A stretch of 64,000 nucleotides of DNA, from assembly GCF_947495255.1 (NCBI RefSeq), contig NZ_CANLYI010000004.1, positions 186,001 through 250,000 on the forward strand. Direction: 5' to 3'. This DNA comes from an uncultured Winogradskyella sp. (GTDB lineage Bacteria; Bacteroidota; Bacteroidia; Flavobacteriales; Flavobacteriaceae). This document shows positions 27,806 through 38,300 of the stretch, in pieces (the first letter of the stretch is position 1; each line of letters opens with the position of its first letter). The notes below the pieces were generated by a model. The model was not told the DNA's origin and searched no databases. It saw nothing but the letters and a program-made list of their open reading frames with translations. The translations under genes and the position numbers were made by a program.

Positions 27806-28785
27806 TAGTTGTTATTTTTAATGCGACTTATTAGATCGAGCATATCTTTATCTTCTTTATAGGAATCATAAACAGTGTTAACATTATTAGAAAAGGCCTC
27901 TTTATCCGGCCTTATAATTGTTACTCCAGCTTTTTTAACCTCCTCTATTGCTTCTTTTTCTGCTTCAGCCCAAAGTTTACGTTGATAGGTAACTGAATTA
28001 TTAACTGCTTCTTGTAACCATTTTTTTTCTTGATCTGATAGTTTTTTCCAAATGTGAGTTCCTATAATTAATACATCAGGTAAAACAGTATGTTCATCTA
28101 ATGAATAATATTTACAAACTTCGTAATGTCTAGATAAGTAAAAACTCGGTGGATTATTCTCTGCACCATCAACAACACCTTGTTGTAACGAAGTGTATAA
28201 CTCTCCCCAAGAAATAGGTGTAGCCGAACCGCCAAGACTTTTTACCATATCCATAGCAGTAACGCTTTCCATCACTCTAATCTTTAGACCTTTTAAATCT
28301 TTAGGTGTGTATATGGGTTTGTCTTTGGTATAAAAACTTCTACTACCAGCATCATAATAGCATAGTCCTTTTACCCAATACTGAGTTCCTTCATCTAACA
28401 ATTCTTGTCCAGTTGGACCATCTAAAATACTGAAAGCGTGTTGTTTATCTTTAAATAAATATGGCAAACCAAACACTTTCATTCTTGGTGCAAAGTTTTC
28501 CATAACGCCTACAGAAACTTTTGTCATATCTAGGCTTCCTATTTGAAGTAACTCTATACATTCACGTTCAGTTCCTAATTGTTGACTGGGATAAATTTCT
28601 AAAGCCATTTTACCTCCAGAAATTTCTATTAAATCCTCACCCATTTTAACCATAGCCTTATGAACTGAATGATTAACATCTAATCCATGTGCCAATTTAA
28701 TAGTTTGAGTTTCATCTAAATCCTCGCAACTAAAAACTAAACTAAACACAGCTAAAGCGAATACTATTTTCTGCAATATTTTCAT
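27805..28785 (-). CDS. dctP: TRAP transporter substrate-binding protein DctP, lipoprotein
   Basis: A 326-residue binding protein. The signal MKILQKIVFALAVFSLVFSC ends in a lipobox (Cys20), so it is tethered, whereas most DctP proteins are soluble in the periplasm. Family regions are LAHGLDVNHSVHKAM, GKMALEIYPSQQLGTE, the KDLKGLKIRVMES strand with the arginine that binds the carboxylate, and QQGVVDGAENNP. This arginine-based site fits sugar acids. It is followed at once by the two permease genes and preceded by uxaC, so it probably delivers glucuronate or its unsaturated derivative. Confidence 0.92.
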   Translation of the reverse strand: MKILQKIVFALAVFSLVFSCEDLDETQTIKLAHGLDVNHSVHKAMVKMGEDLIEISGGKMALEIYPSQQLGTERECIELLQIGSLDMTKVSVGVMENFAPRMKVFGLPYLFKDKQHAFSILDGPTGQELLDEGTQYWVKGLCYYDAGSRSFYTKDKPIYTPKDLKGLKIRVMESVTAMDMVKSLGGSATPISWGELYTSLQQGVVDGAENNPPSFYLSRHYEVCKYYSLDEHTVLPDVLIIGTHIWKKLSDQEKKWLQEAVNNSVTYQRKLWAEAEKEAIEEVKKAGVTIIRPDKEAFSNNVNTVYDSYKEDKDMLDLISRIKNNN

Positions 28786-28805
28786 ATAAAGTGAGCTTTT
28801 AATGT

Positions 28806-30215
28806 TTATAAAAAGTTGAAATATGCTTTTGCGTTATTATAGCTAATGTCTGAAACCATTTTGCCTATACATTCCATTTCCTCTTTTGGTAATTCGCCAC
28901 GTTTAACCTCATCACCCAATAGGTTGCATAAAATGCGTCTAAAATAGTCGTGTCTTGGAAAGGATAAGAAACTGCGTGAATCGGTTAACATTCCTATAAA
29001 ACAACTAATCAACCCCATGTTTGACAAAGCGTTTAATTGTTTGGTCATACCATCTTTTTGATCTAAAAACCACCAGCCAGAACCAAATTGGACTTTACCC
29101 TTAACACTGCCATCATTAAAATTACCAATCATAGTGGCCATTACTTCGTTATCTGCAGGATTAAGATTATATATAATAGTTTTACATAGTTTATCCTTAC
29201 TATCTAGGGTGTTTAAAAATGCTGAAAGCTTTTGTGCTTGCGGATAATCACCAATAGAATCCCAACCTGTATCCGGACCTAAAATTGAGTGCATGCGTTT
29301 ATTATTATTACGCAATGCACCAATATGAAATTGCTGAACCCAACCAAACTCGTAATAGGTTTCACATAAAAACAATAGGATGGCTGTTTCAAATTTTAAA
29401 ACTTCAGTGTGTAATAATATTTCACCTTTTCTTTTCTTCTTGAAAATAGTATCTATTTCATTTTCTGTAAAGGTTTCAAAAACCATTTGGCTTATACCAT
29501 GATCACAAAGTCTACAACCGTTAGTATGAAAGTATTCAATTCTACTTCTTAAAGCATCTTTTAAATCGCGATACGTTTCAATGATTGATCCTGTTACTTT
29601 GGCTAGGCTATCTACATAAGCATTGTAACCTTCATTGGCAATTAAGAAGGCCTTGTCTGGCCGAAAAGCGGTATTTACTTTAACTTCAAAATTACTTTTC
29701 GCTAATGCTTTGTGATGTTCTAAGCTATCGATAGGATCTTCCGTTGTACAAACTAATTCAACATTAACTTTACGAAGCAAGTTTCTACAGCTATAAGCGC
29801 TGCTACTTAATTGTTCTGAAGTTGTTTCGTATATTTTTTCAGCTGATTTTTCGTTTAATAAATCAGTAATATCAAAGTATCGAGATAATTCTAAATGTGT
29901 CCAATGATACAATGGATTGCGCATAGTGTAAGGCACTGTTTTTGCCCATTCCATAAACTTTTGTTTATCTGACGCATCACCTGTAATAAACTTTTCCTTT
30001 ACACCTAAAGTACGCATGGCACGCCATTTATAGTGATCACCATTGATCCAAACTTTAGTTAAATTATTATATATTTTATCTTCTAAAATCTCTTGAGGTG
30101 GTAAATGATTATGATAATCTATTATAGGTTGATTTTTAGAGTAGTTATGATATAACTCTTCAGCATATTGATTTTCTAAAAGAAAATTACCGTGTATAAA
30201 ATTTTTATTTATCAT
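28806..30215 (-). CDS. uxaC: glucuronate isomerase
   Basis: A 469-residue cytoplasmic enzyme of standard length that converts D-glucuronate to D-fructuronate (and galacturonate to tagaturonate). The amidohydrolase-like barrel begins with IIDYHNHLPPQEI, with the metal histidines. ELVCTTEDPIDSLEHHKAL, FHIGALRNNN and GSGWWFLDQKDGM are all typical of UxaC. Its start overlaps the stop of the DUF4861 gene by four bases. It gives the first step of the saturated-glucuronate branch that continues with UxuB and UxuA from the same operon. Confidence 0.97.
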   Translation of the reverse strand: MINKNFIHGNFLLENQYAEELYHNYSKNQPIIDYHNHLPPQEILEDKIYNNLTKVWINGDHYKWRAMRTLGVKEKFITGDASDKQKFMEWAKTVPYTMRNPLYHWTHLELSRYFDITDLLNEKSAEKIYETTSEQLSSSAYSCRNLLRKVNVELVCTTEDPIDSLEHHKALAKSNFEVKVNTAFRPDKAFLIANEGYNAYVDSLAKVTGSIIETYRDLKDALRSRIEYFHTNGCRLCDHGISQMVFETFTENEIDTIFKKKRKGEILLHTEVLKFETAILLFLCETYYEFGWVQQFHIGALRNNNKRMHSILGPDTGWDSIGDYPQAQKLSAFLNTLDSKDKLCKTIIYNLNPADNEVMATMIGNFNDGSVKGKVQFGSGWWFLDQKDGMTKQLNALSNMGLISCFIGMLTDSRSFLSFPRHDYFRRILCNLLGDEVKRGELPKEEMECIGKMVSDISYNNAKAYFNFL

Positions 30216-31381
30216 TTTTGAAATTCAATGATTAAAGGTGTTTTTAATTTTTTTGAAAAGTTACTTAAGTAAGCATCCCATTGTTGTTGAGTATTAAATT
30301 GCCCATTTTTTTTCCAACCAAATCCCGCATAATAAACGACTGTATTATTAGCCACGGTTAACTGAGCATATAAATTACTTTCATCATTCTTGGAAGTGAT
30401 ATATTTATCAAAGTCTTTGATGGTATTTATTGCAACTAAACCTAAACCTAATTCAGAATCATCAAAGGGCTCCCAATAACTCATCCAACCTTCATTTAGG
30501 TTGGTTTTACTGATGCCATCTTGTTTATGTAATGTTATTCCTGCAGAAATTGAATCGGTTCCAGAAAGGTGAATTTCAAAACGCGATAGGTTTTGACCAT
30601 AATCTAAAGAAATGTGTTTTGTTTCCTTTATTTCTTTTCCATTGGCAGACCAAGTTGCATATTCTAAGATAAAACTAGTTCGTATTGGTCCTGAGGTTAT
30701 TGTTTTTGATGAGATGAAATTTTTAGAAAAAGCATATGTACTGTCTGTTTTTACGGCAATACCACCTATGCCGCGACTTGCTCCAACATGAAAATTATCT
30801 AAACCTTCACCTGTGTCTTTATGATATGATCCAATGCCAGACGTATGTTTTTTATACCATTTGTTAATAATTGGGTATTCTACTCGTTTTAACCAAGCGT
30901 CTATTCCGCTAGACAGGGTACCGCCTTTAACGCTATCTTCAATCATTTTTTGAGCTGTTGGCCCATAGGTTCTAAAAGCAACTTTATTGTTTTCCCAAGC
31001 GTAATCATCCGTGCGTTCTGGTACAAAACGCGAATAACAACGTATTAAAGTACTGTCTTGTATTTTATTAGTATTTACACCAATAATTTTATAGGTCTTT
31101 GTACGATTTGCAGAAATTTTCGGTTGAAAAAGTAAAACCTCATTAATTCCATCTAGATTATAATCAACCGTTTGAGAAATAATTTCTTCTTTGGTTTCAA
31201 TATCAATAACCTTGTAAAAATCTGATTTTATTGTTGCTAAAATTTGTTCGCTGATTTCAACAGTTTCAAAACTTTTATCGATATCTAGGGTGTTTTGCAC
31301 AGTAAAGAGAATTTCTTTTGATTCTTTTTTATCACATGAAAAACAAATAATAGTTAATAAAATGTATAAGATTTTTTTCAT
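30212..31381 (-). CDS. DUF4861 family lipoprotein
   Basis: A 389-residue exported protein with lipobox signal MKKILYILLTIICFSC (Cys16). The mature domain has the DUF4861 features: an opening LFTVQNTLDIDKSFETVEIS, VDYNLDGINEVLLFQP, the FRTYGPTAQKM segment and a GEGLDNFHVGASRG motif. A beta-sandwich with possible sugar binding is expected. The function of the family is not established. It sits between cytoplasmic uronate enzymes although it is exported, abutting kduD without a gap and overlapping uxaC. It may be a periplasmic enzyme or binding protein for uronate oligosaccharides. Confidence 0.75.
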   Translation of the reverse strand: MKKILYILLTIICFSCDKKESKEILFTVQNTLDIDKSFETVEISEQILATIKSDFYKVIDIETKEEIISQTVDYNLDGINEVLLFQPKISANRTKTYKIIGVNTNKIQDSTLIRCYSRFVPERTDDYAWENNKVAFRTYGPTAQKMIEDSVKGGTLSSGIDAWLKRVEYPIINKWYKKHTSGIGSYHKDTGEGLDNFHVGASRGIGGIAVKTDSTYAFSKNFISSKTITSGPIRTSFILEYATWSANGKEIKETKHISLDYGQNLSRFEIHLSGTDSISAGITLHKQDGISKTNLNEGWMSYWEPFDDSELGLGLVAINTIKDFDKYITSKNDESNLYAQLTVANNTVVYYAGFGWKKNGQFNTQQQWDAYLSNFSKKLKTPLIIEFQK

Positions 31382-32176
31382 TTATAGTTCATTTGAAGGT
31401 TTTCCTATTGTTGCTAAAATTCCACCATCAACATATAAAATATGACCATTAACAAAGTCACTTGCTTTAGAACTTAAGAATATGGCTGCTCCTGCCAAAT
31501 CCTCTGGGTTTCCCCATTTGGCAGCAGGTGTTCGATTTACAATAAAATCATTAAATGGATGTCCATCTACTCGTATTGGTGCTGTTTGAGATGTGGCAAA
31601 ATAGCCTGGCCCAATTCCATTAACTTGTATATTAAATCTAGCCCATTCTGTGGCCATATTTTTAGTCAACATTACTAAACCACCTTTTGCTGCAGCATAA
31701 GCACCAACCGTATTTCTTCCTAATTGACTCATCATAGAACAAATATTTATGATTTTACCTTCTTGGCGTTCCATCATACCTTTTACAACATGTTTGGACA
31801 CTATAAATGGACTTACCAAGTCAATATTTAAAACGTGTTTAAAGTCTTCAACTTCCATTTCTGCTAAAGGTGTGCGTTTTATAATCCCTGCATTATTAAC
31901 TAGGATATCAATAAAACCGACTTCGTTTACAATTTTTGCTAAGTTTTTAATAACATCAGCTTCATCTGCAACATTAAACTTATAACCGATAGCCTTAACT
32001 CCTTCTTTTTTATAGTGAGCAACAGCAGTGTCAATTTTTTCTTGGGAAGAATTTCCATTTACAATGATGGTTGCTCCTGCTTTTCCTAAACCCATGGCCA
32101 TGGCCATACCTAAACCATGTGTACTTCCGGTTATAAGGGCGATTTTTCCTTTTATATTAAATAGTTCTTGCGACAT
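31382..32176 (-). CDS. kduD: 2-deoxy-D-gluconate 3-dehydrogenase / DKII reductase
   Basis: A 264-residue short-chain dehydrogenase. It reduces 3-deoxy-D-glycero-2,5-hexodiulosonate, the product of KduI, to 2-keto-3-deoxygluconate. The NAD-binding TGSTHGLG (residues 16-23), the NNAG motif (VNNAGIIKRTPL) and the catalytic Ser147, Tyr160 and Lys164 (YAAAK) are all present, with the C-terminal GHILYVDGGILA. It is one base from kduI, and the pair acts in sequence. KduD proteins of 250-265 residues are usual, and the neighbours make the assignment firm. Confidence 0.93.
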   Translation of the reverse strand: MSQELFNIKGKIALITGSTHGLGMAMAMGLGKAGATIIVNGNSSQEKIDTAVAHYKKEGVKAIGYKFNVADEADVIKNLAKIVNEVGFIDILVNNAGIIKRTPLAEMEVEDFKHVLNIDLVSPFIVSKHVVKGMMERQEGKIINICSMMSQLGRNTVGAYAAAKGGLVMLTKNMATEWARFNIQVNGIGPGYFATSQTAPIRVDGHPFNDFIVNRTPAAKWGNPEDLAGAAIFLSSKASDFVNGHILYVDGGILATIGKPSNEL

Positions 32177-32177
32177 A

Positions 32178-33017
32178 TTATCTTAAGTCCGTAATTTTTG
32201 CAACATCCATATCATTATAATCTAGATTTTCACCAGCCATTCCCCAAATAAATGTATAGTTTGAAGTACCAGAACCTGAGTGAATAGACCATGGTGGTGA
32301 AATTACAGCTTCATGGTTATGCATCCATATGTGACGCGTTTCCTGTGGTTGTCCCATAAAGTGGCAAACCGCTTGTTCTTTGGGTACATCTAAATAGAAA
32401 TAGATTTCCATTCTGCGATCATGGACATGTGCTGGCATTGTATTCCAAACACTTCCTGTTTTTAATTCTGTCATTCCCATTTGTAATTGGCAGGTGGTAA
32501 TTATTCCTCCAATTATCATTTGGCTAACAGTTCTATGATTAGCTGTTTCTAAACTTCCTAATTCAATTTTATTGGCTTCAGCTAGACTTGTTTTTTTTGT
32601 TGGATAGGCGTTGTGTGCTGGTGCAGAATTCATATAGAATTTAGCAGGATTACTACTGTCATCACTCATAAATATCACCTCTTTTGCTCCTTTACCAATG
32701 TATAAAGCATCTTTGTGATTTACTTTAAAAATGTCTCCATCAACAGAAATACTTCCACTACCACCAACATTAATAATTCCAAGTTCGCGACGCTCTAGAA
32801 AGTAATCAGCTTTTAAGGGATCTATGGTTTCTAGTTTTAAATCTGATGTTGGTACTGCTCCTCCTGCCATATAACGATCGTAATGCGTGTAAACGAATTT
32901 TACTTTGCCGGTCTGCATTAAATCTGGAATTAAAAACTCATCTCGTAATTGTTTAGTGTTGTATTGTTTTACCGCTTTTGGGCTTGATGCGTAACGTGTT
33001 TCAAATATTGTTGACAT
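32178..33017 (-). CDS. kduI: 5-keto-4-deoxyuronate isomerase
   Basis: A 279-residue zinc cupin-type isomerase of family length. It converts the open-chain form of 4-deoxy-L-threo-hex-4-enopyranuronate, released by the GH88 enzyme, to 3-deoxy-D-glycero-2,5-hexodiulosonate. The metal ligands lie in WNTMPAHVHDRRMEIYFYLD (two histidines and a glutamate) and in PPWSIHSGSGTSNYTFIWGM. KduI occurs in pectin, alginate-like and glucuronan pathways wherever a lyase makes unsaturated uronate, so it shows that lyase products are used. Confidence 0.96.
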   Translation of the reverse strand: MSTIFETRYASSPKAVKQYNTKQLRDEFLIPDLMQTGKVKFVYTHYDRYMAGGAVPTSDLKLETIDPLKADYFLERRELGIINVGGSGSISVDGDIFKVNHKDALYIGKGAKEVIFMSDDSSNPAKFYMNSAPAHNAYPTKKTSLAEANKIELGSLETANHRTVSQMIIGGIITTCQLQMGMTELKTGSVWNTMPAHVHDRRMEIYFYLDVPKEQAVCHFMGQPQETRHIWMHNHEAVISPPWSIHSGSGTSNYTFIWGMAGENLDYNDMDVAKITDLR

Positions 33018-33045
33018 ATATATTATTTCTTAAATTAGTATAAAT

Positions 33046-34227
33046 TTATAATGAACGTCTTATTCCAAGCTCCAAACCACGTAATTCGGCAAGTCCGCGT
33101 AAACGTCCGATTCCTGAATAACCAGGGTTTGTTTTCTTCTTTAAATCATCAAGCATTTTATGACCATGATCTGGTCTAAATGGCATCCGCAAATCTTTAC
33201 GACCAGCGTTTACGCGCTTTTGTTGTTCTAAAACCAAAGCTTTAATCACAGCATACATATCTACGTCACCTTCTAAATGATCTGCTTCATGAAAGTTTCC
33301 TTCGATATCACGTTTTGTTGCACGCAAATGAATAAAATGAATACGATCTCCTAACCGCTCAATCATACCTGCTAAATCATTATCGCTTCTAACACCGAAT
33401 GAACCTGTACAAAATGTTAATCCATTATTCGGACTTTTAACCGCATCGTACAAATCGACTATATCTTGCTCAGTACTTACAACTCTTGGTAATCCTAATA
33501 TTGGAAATGGTGGATCATCTGGGTGAATGCACATTAATATTCCAGCACTTTCAGCCGAAGGAATAATTTCAGCCAGAAATGAAAACAAATTTGCTTTTAG
33601 TTCTTTTGGTCCTATATTTTCATATGTAGCTAAAATTCTATTAAATTCCTCTAGCGTATAACCCTCTTCCGCTCCAGGTAAACCTGCAATAATATTTTTT
33701 ATTAATTGTTGTTTTTGTTCACCTTCAAGGTTTTCTAGATAAGCGATAGCTTTCATTTTCTGTTCTTCCGTATACTGGTTTTCAGCACTTGGACGTTTTA
33801 ATAGAAATAATTCGAAAGCAGCAAAAGCAGCAGATTCAAAACGTAATGCTGTTGACTTATCTTCTAACTCATAGTCTAAGTTGGTACGTGTCCAATCTAA
33901 AACAGGCATAAAATTGTAGCATACGATATCAATATCGCACTTGCCAAGATTTAAAAGTGTTTGTTTATAGTTTTCTATGTATGTTTTATAACTGCCTGAT
34001 CTGGTCTTTATGTTTTCATGAATAGGAACACTCTCTACTACAGACCACGTTAATCCAGCGCTTTCAATTTCAGCTTTCCGTTTTTTAATATCATCAATTG
34101 TCCAAATCTCACCATTTGGAATATGGTGTAATGCAGAAACTATGCCTGTTGCACCAGCTTGTTTTATATTTAAGAGAGACACTGGGTCTTTAGGGCCATA
34201 CCATCTCCAAGTTTGTTCTAATTTCAT
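33046..34227 (-). CDS. uxuA: D-mannonate dehydratase
   Basis: A 393-residue enzyme of the usual UxuA length that dehydrates D-mannonate to 2-keto-3-deoxygluconate. The start [18 protein letters not shown] is diagnostic. The barrel carries [34 protein letters not shown] and the end [18 protein letters not shown], with the metal-binding histidines and the catalytic RPDHG region. It lies 28 bases before kduI and 12 bases after uxuB. It closes the branch glucuronate, fructuronate, mannonate, KDG. Confidence 0.97.
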   Translation of the reverse strand: MKLEQTWRWYGPKDPVSLLNIKQAGATGIVSALHHIPNGEIWTIDDIKKRKAEIESAGLTWSVVESVPIHENIKTRSGSYKTYIENYKQTLLNLGKCDIDIVCYNFMPVLDWTRTNLDYELEDKSTALRFESAAFAAFELFLLKRPSAENQYTEEQKMKAIAYLENLEGEQKQQLIKNIIAGLPGAEEGYTLEEFNRILATYENIGPKELKANLFSFLAEIIPSAESAGILMCIHPDDPPFPILGLPRVVSTEQDIVDLYDAVKSPNNGLTFCTGSFGVRSDNDLAGMIERLGDRIHFIHLRATKRDIEGNFHEADHLEGDVDMYAVIKALVLEQQKRVNAGRKDLRMPFRPDHGHKMLDDLKKKTNPGYSGIGRLRGLAELRGLELGIRRSL

Positions 34228-34239
34228 ATTTTATATATT

Positions 34240-35067
34240 TTAAACACCACTATATGCTGCAAAGCCTCCGTCTATTGGCACTACAACACCTGTAACAAAT
34301 TTTGAACCTTCACCACATAACCAAAGGGTTGTTCCCACTAAATCTTCGGGTTCTCCATAACGATTCATTGGTGTTTGATCAATAATTTGCTGACCTCTAT
34401 CAGTTAAAGCACCATCTTGATGTGTTAAAAGTGAACGATTTTGATCAGTTAAGAAAAATCCAGGAGCTAAAGCGTTAACACGAATTCCAACTTTTGAAAA
34501 ATGAACTGCTAGCCATTGTGTAAAATTAGATACTGCTGCTTTTGCACCACTATAAGCAGGTATTTTGGTTAAAGGAGTAAAAGCATTCATTGATGAAATA
34601 TTTAGAATACTACAGCCATCTCTGCCAACCATATCTTTAGTAAATATTTGTGTAGGTAATAATGTTCCTAAGAAATTTAAATTGAAGGTAAATTCTATGC
34701 CTTTAGGGTCGAGGTCAAAAAAAGTTTTGAAACCATCGGTGGTATTATTAAGATCTTCCATTTGAAAAAAAGGATTACTTGTTGTTCCCAAGGGATGATT
34801 ACCACCTGCTCCATTTATTAAAATGTCACATTTTCCGAAGGCTAAATTAATTTCTTTTTTGGCTTCAATTAGTGAATTTTTTTCTAAAACGTTGGCTTCA
34901 ATTCCAATAGCGTTTCCACCGTTTTTTATTATTTGATTAGCAACTTGATTTGCAGCTTCTTTTCGTAAATCTAACACTGCTATACGGTAACCTTCTTTTG
35001 CCAATGCTTCTGCAAGTGTACTGCAAAGTATACCTCCAGCACCAGTTAATACAACGACCTTTTTCAT
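34240..35067 (-). CDS. uxuB: SDR-type fructuronate reductase (UxuB-like)
   Basis: A 275-residue short-chain dehydrogenase: TGAGGILCS is a slightly changed NAD motif, INGAGGN replaces the usual NNAG, and the catalytic residues are Ser158, Tyr172 and Lys176 (YSGAK). A long insert with NHPLGTTSNP and FFDLDPKGIE is typical of the SDR family that serves as mannonate oxidoreductase in Gram-positive bacteria and Bacteroidota in place of the long-chain E. coli UxuB. It reduces fructuronate to mannonate. It is the promoter-proximal gene of the nine-gene operon. The enzyme family is sure; the exact substrate rests on context. Confidence 0.85.
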   Translation of the reverse strand: MKKVVVLTGAGGILCSTLAEALAKEGYRIAVLDLRKEAANQVANQIIKNGGNAIGIEANVLEKNSLIEAKKEINLAFGKCDILINGAGGNHPLGTTSNPFFQMEDLNNTTDGFKTFFDLDPKGIEFTFNLNFLGTLLPTQIFTKDMVGRDGCSILNISSMNAFTPLTKIPAYSGAKAAVSNFTQWLAVHFSKVGIRVNALAPGFFLTDQNRSLLTHQDGALTDRGQQIIDQTPMNRYGEPEDLVGTTLWLCGEGSKFVTGVVVPIDGGFAAYSGV

Positions 35068-35375
35068 TAGTAGATAGTTTTATAATCTTTTTAATTAAGA
35101 AATTATTTTATAAATTAAATTTATGGTTAAATAGAAAAACAACAATACGTAATGAGGGGTTTAAAAGTTCATCTTTCTGTTTTTCAGAATATTAGGCTTA
35201 GCTAATGTTTTGTTTTTAATTAGGCTATTGATTTACTGGTATTATTATTGAAAAATGTAAAAGCATTATATTTTTAAGTTTTATGTAAAAAAGGACTATT
35301 GTATCACTTAATTTGAATTATAAAACAATACGATTGAATAACTTTGAGTATTTTACACTTGTTATAATTTTTTAA
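35068..35375. promoter_or_regulatory. divergent control region between the uronate operon and the regulator gene
   Basis: A 308-base gap with no gene, separating divergent transcription units. TAACTTTG at 35339-35346 matches the -7 consensus for the regulator, with a TTTG at 35312-35315 that is slightly too far upstream. On the minus strand a TTG with TAAATTTA 19 bases later (near 35113-35142) is a weak promoter for uxuB. Binding sites of the regulator for the PUL are likely to be here but no clear palindrome was found. Confidence 0.4.
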
Positions 35376-38300
35376 ATGAAAAGGTCTTTTTTAAATTCAA
35401 ATTTTACCTATATGATTAGAGCCTTTTATATAGGTGTATTGACTTTTGCATTAATGAGCAACGTTTATGCTCAAAATTCGAATTATAAATTTAAACAAAT
35501 ATCAACTTCAGAAGGCCTTTCTCAGAGTTCGGTAATAGCCATACATCAAGATAAAATTGGCCAAATGTGGTTTGGTACTAGAGATGGTTTAAATAAATAT
35601 GATGGAAGCAATTTTACTTTATACAGAAATATTAACAATGATTCGCTTTCAATAAGTAATAATGATATTTTATCCATAAAAGATGATAGTGAAGGTTTTA
35701 TTTGGATTGGTACTTATAATGGGTTAAATAGATATAATCCTATCCAAAATAACTTTACTAGATATTACCGCAACAGTAATAACAATTCTTTACGTAGCAA
35801 TACGGTATGGTGTCTTGAAGAAATTGAAAATGAAATTTGGGTTGGTACGACGAATGGTTTATCAATTTATGATAAATCGAAAGATCAATTTAACACTATA
35901 GTTTATCCAGACAATGAAACGGTTAATTTAAGTAACACTTTTATTACTAAGATATTAAAAACCAAAAAAGGAGATGTTTGGGTGGCTACTACAAAAGGGC
36001 TTCATAAGCTTTTAAAAAGAGACGCAAACGATTTTTATTTTAAATCTTATCACTTACAATCAGTTGCAAAAGAACCCAAAAGTGAATTAATGATTCAAGA
36101 TATTTTAGAATCTAAAAATGGTAAGATTTGGGTAGCTACTAAGAATGAAGGCATACTTTTTTATAATTATAAGACAGATGCTTTAGAAAAATTAAACAAT
36201 AAAGCCTTTAAAGAACTTGAATCGAATGATTTTAGAGCATTATCCATTGATAAAAAAGGAAACCTATGGATGGGTGCGAATGATGGTATTTATATATATG
36301 ATTCCAATAAAGAGGTAAAACTACTATCTGGACAACAGAATATAAGTAAAGTTAAATCTTTATACACAGATTCTAGTGGATCTATGTGGGTTGGTACGTA
36401 TTATGGTGGTTTAAGTTTATGGGATGAACATAATTTGAATTTTGCAAATTTACACTATAATGATATAGGTAAAACGCTAAACTATAATGTGGTAAGTTGC
36501 ATTGTTACAGATAATAAACAGAATGTGTATTTAGGAACAGAGGGAGGTGGTATTACTATTTTAGATTCTCTTAATAATAGAAAAAACGTAATAAATCAAG
36601 ATATTTTTAAAGGATTAAAAAGCGATAATGTTAAGTCTTTATTATTTTTAGAAAAGGACTATTTATTAATAGGAACTTTTGGAAATGGATTAACAATTTT
36701 AGATTTAAAATCGAATAAAATTGTTGAAAATTATATTCCAAACAAATTATATAAACTCATAGAAAATGAAAGTGTTTACTGTATAAAAAAAGGATATGAT
36801 AATACCATATGGCTAGGTACTTTTGGACAAGGTTTAATAAAATTAAATATTGAAGACAAATCTTTTAAGGTTTTTAAAAATAAATCTAATGATTTAGAGT
36901 CTTTAACTAGTAATAGAGTAAGGGCAATTTTGGTCGATTCTAAAAAGAGAGTATGGGTTGGTACGCAAAAAGGCTTAAACTTAATGTCGGGTTCAAGTCA
37001 GTTTAATAGTAATTCTATATCTCATTTCTTTTTTAACGAAAACACAAATTCTGGAGATGACATTCTTACTATTTATGAAGATAGCCATAATACTATTTGG
37101 GTAGGAACTAAAGCTCAGGGATTATTTAAATATAATGGTAGTAATTTTAATAGAGTTAAAATTATTAATAAGGATAACAAGGTTGAAATAAAATCAATTC
37201 ATTCAATAGTTGAAGATGATAATAATAATTTATGGTTAGGGTCAAATCAAGGCATTGCTAAGTTTGAGATCAAATCAAACAAAACGGTTATTTATAACCA
37301 AACTGATGGTTTATTAGGTAAAGAGTTTAATGATAATGCAGTACTAAAGATAGCAGCTAATAAATTTTATTTTGGTGGACCATCTGGTGTCACTTATTTT
37401 GAAGCCAATAAAATTCATATTAATGAAAATAGCCCACAGGTTATTTTAACCGATTTTAAAATTAAAAATAAGTCTGTAAGCATTGAAGATAATGGAATTT
37501 TAAAAAAGCATATTTCTTTTACAAAATCGATTTCTTTGACCTATGATAATGCAAACTTTTCAATAAATTTTTCAATACCCAATTTTATAAACTCTGATAA
37601 CAATCTTTATTCTTACAGATTAATTGGTGTTCAAGATGATTGGCTAACTACAAAAAAAAACGAAGCTTTTTATACGATACAAAAACCAGGAACATATGTG
37701 TTTGAAGTAAAAGGCGCTAATAATGATGTCGTTTGGAACGAGCGGCCGACAAAATTAGAAATAATAGTAAGTCCTGCACCTTGGAGAAGTTGGTGGGCAT
37801 TTACAATATATGTTTTATTAATAGTGGCTTCCCTTATGATTTTGATGTGGTTTTTAAAATCTAGAACCAAGTTAAAACACGAGTTAGAGTTAGAGCATGT
37901 AGAAAGTGAGCGGAACGAAGAATTAAACCAGGCAAAATTAGAATTTTTTACAAATATCTCTCACGAATTTAGAACGCCTTTAACACTTATTCTCGGTCCT
38001 TTGCAACAAATTTTAAACGATTACAGAGGTAGTAATAAAATGCATAAAAAATTACTAGTTATTGAAAATAATGCTAATCACTTACTGCATTTAATTAATA
38101 GGTTGATGAATTTTAGAAAGCTAGAAAATAATCAATCAAAACTACAAGCGGCAGAAGGTAATATTGTTAAGTTTTTAAAGGAGATATATTTTTCTTTTAC
38201 CGAACATGCAAAAAATGGTGGTTATGAGTACACTATAGACACAAATAGTGAAGAGATTTTCGTTTTTTATGACCGAGTAAAATTAGAAAGAGTTTTTTAT

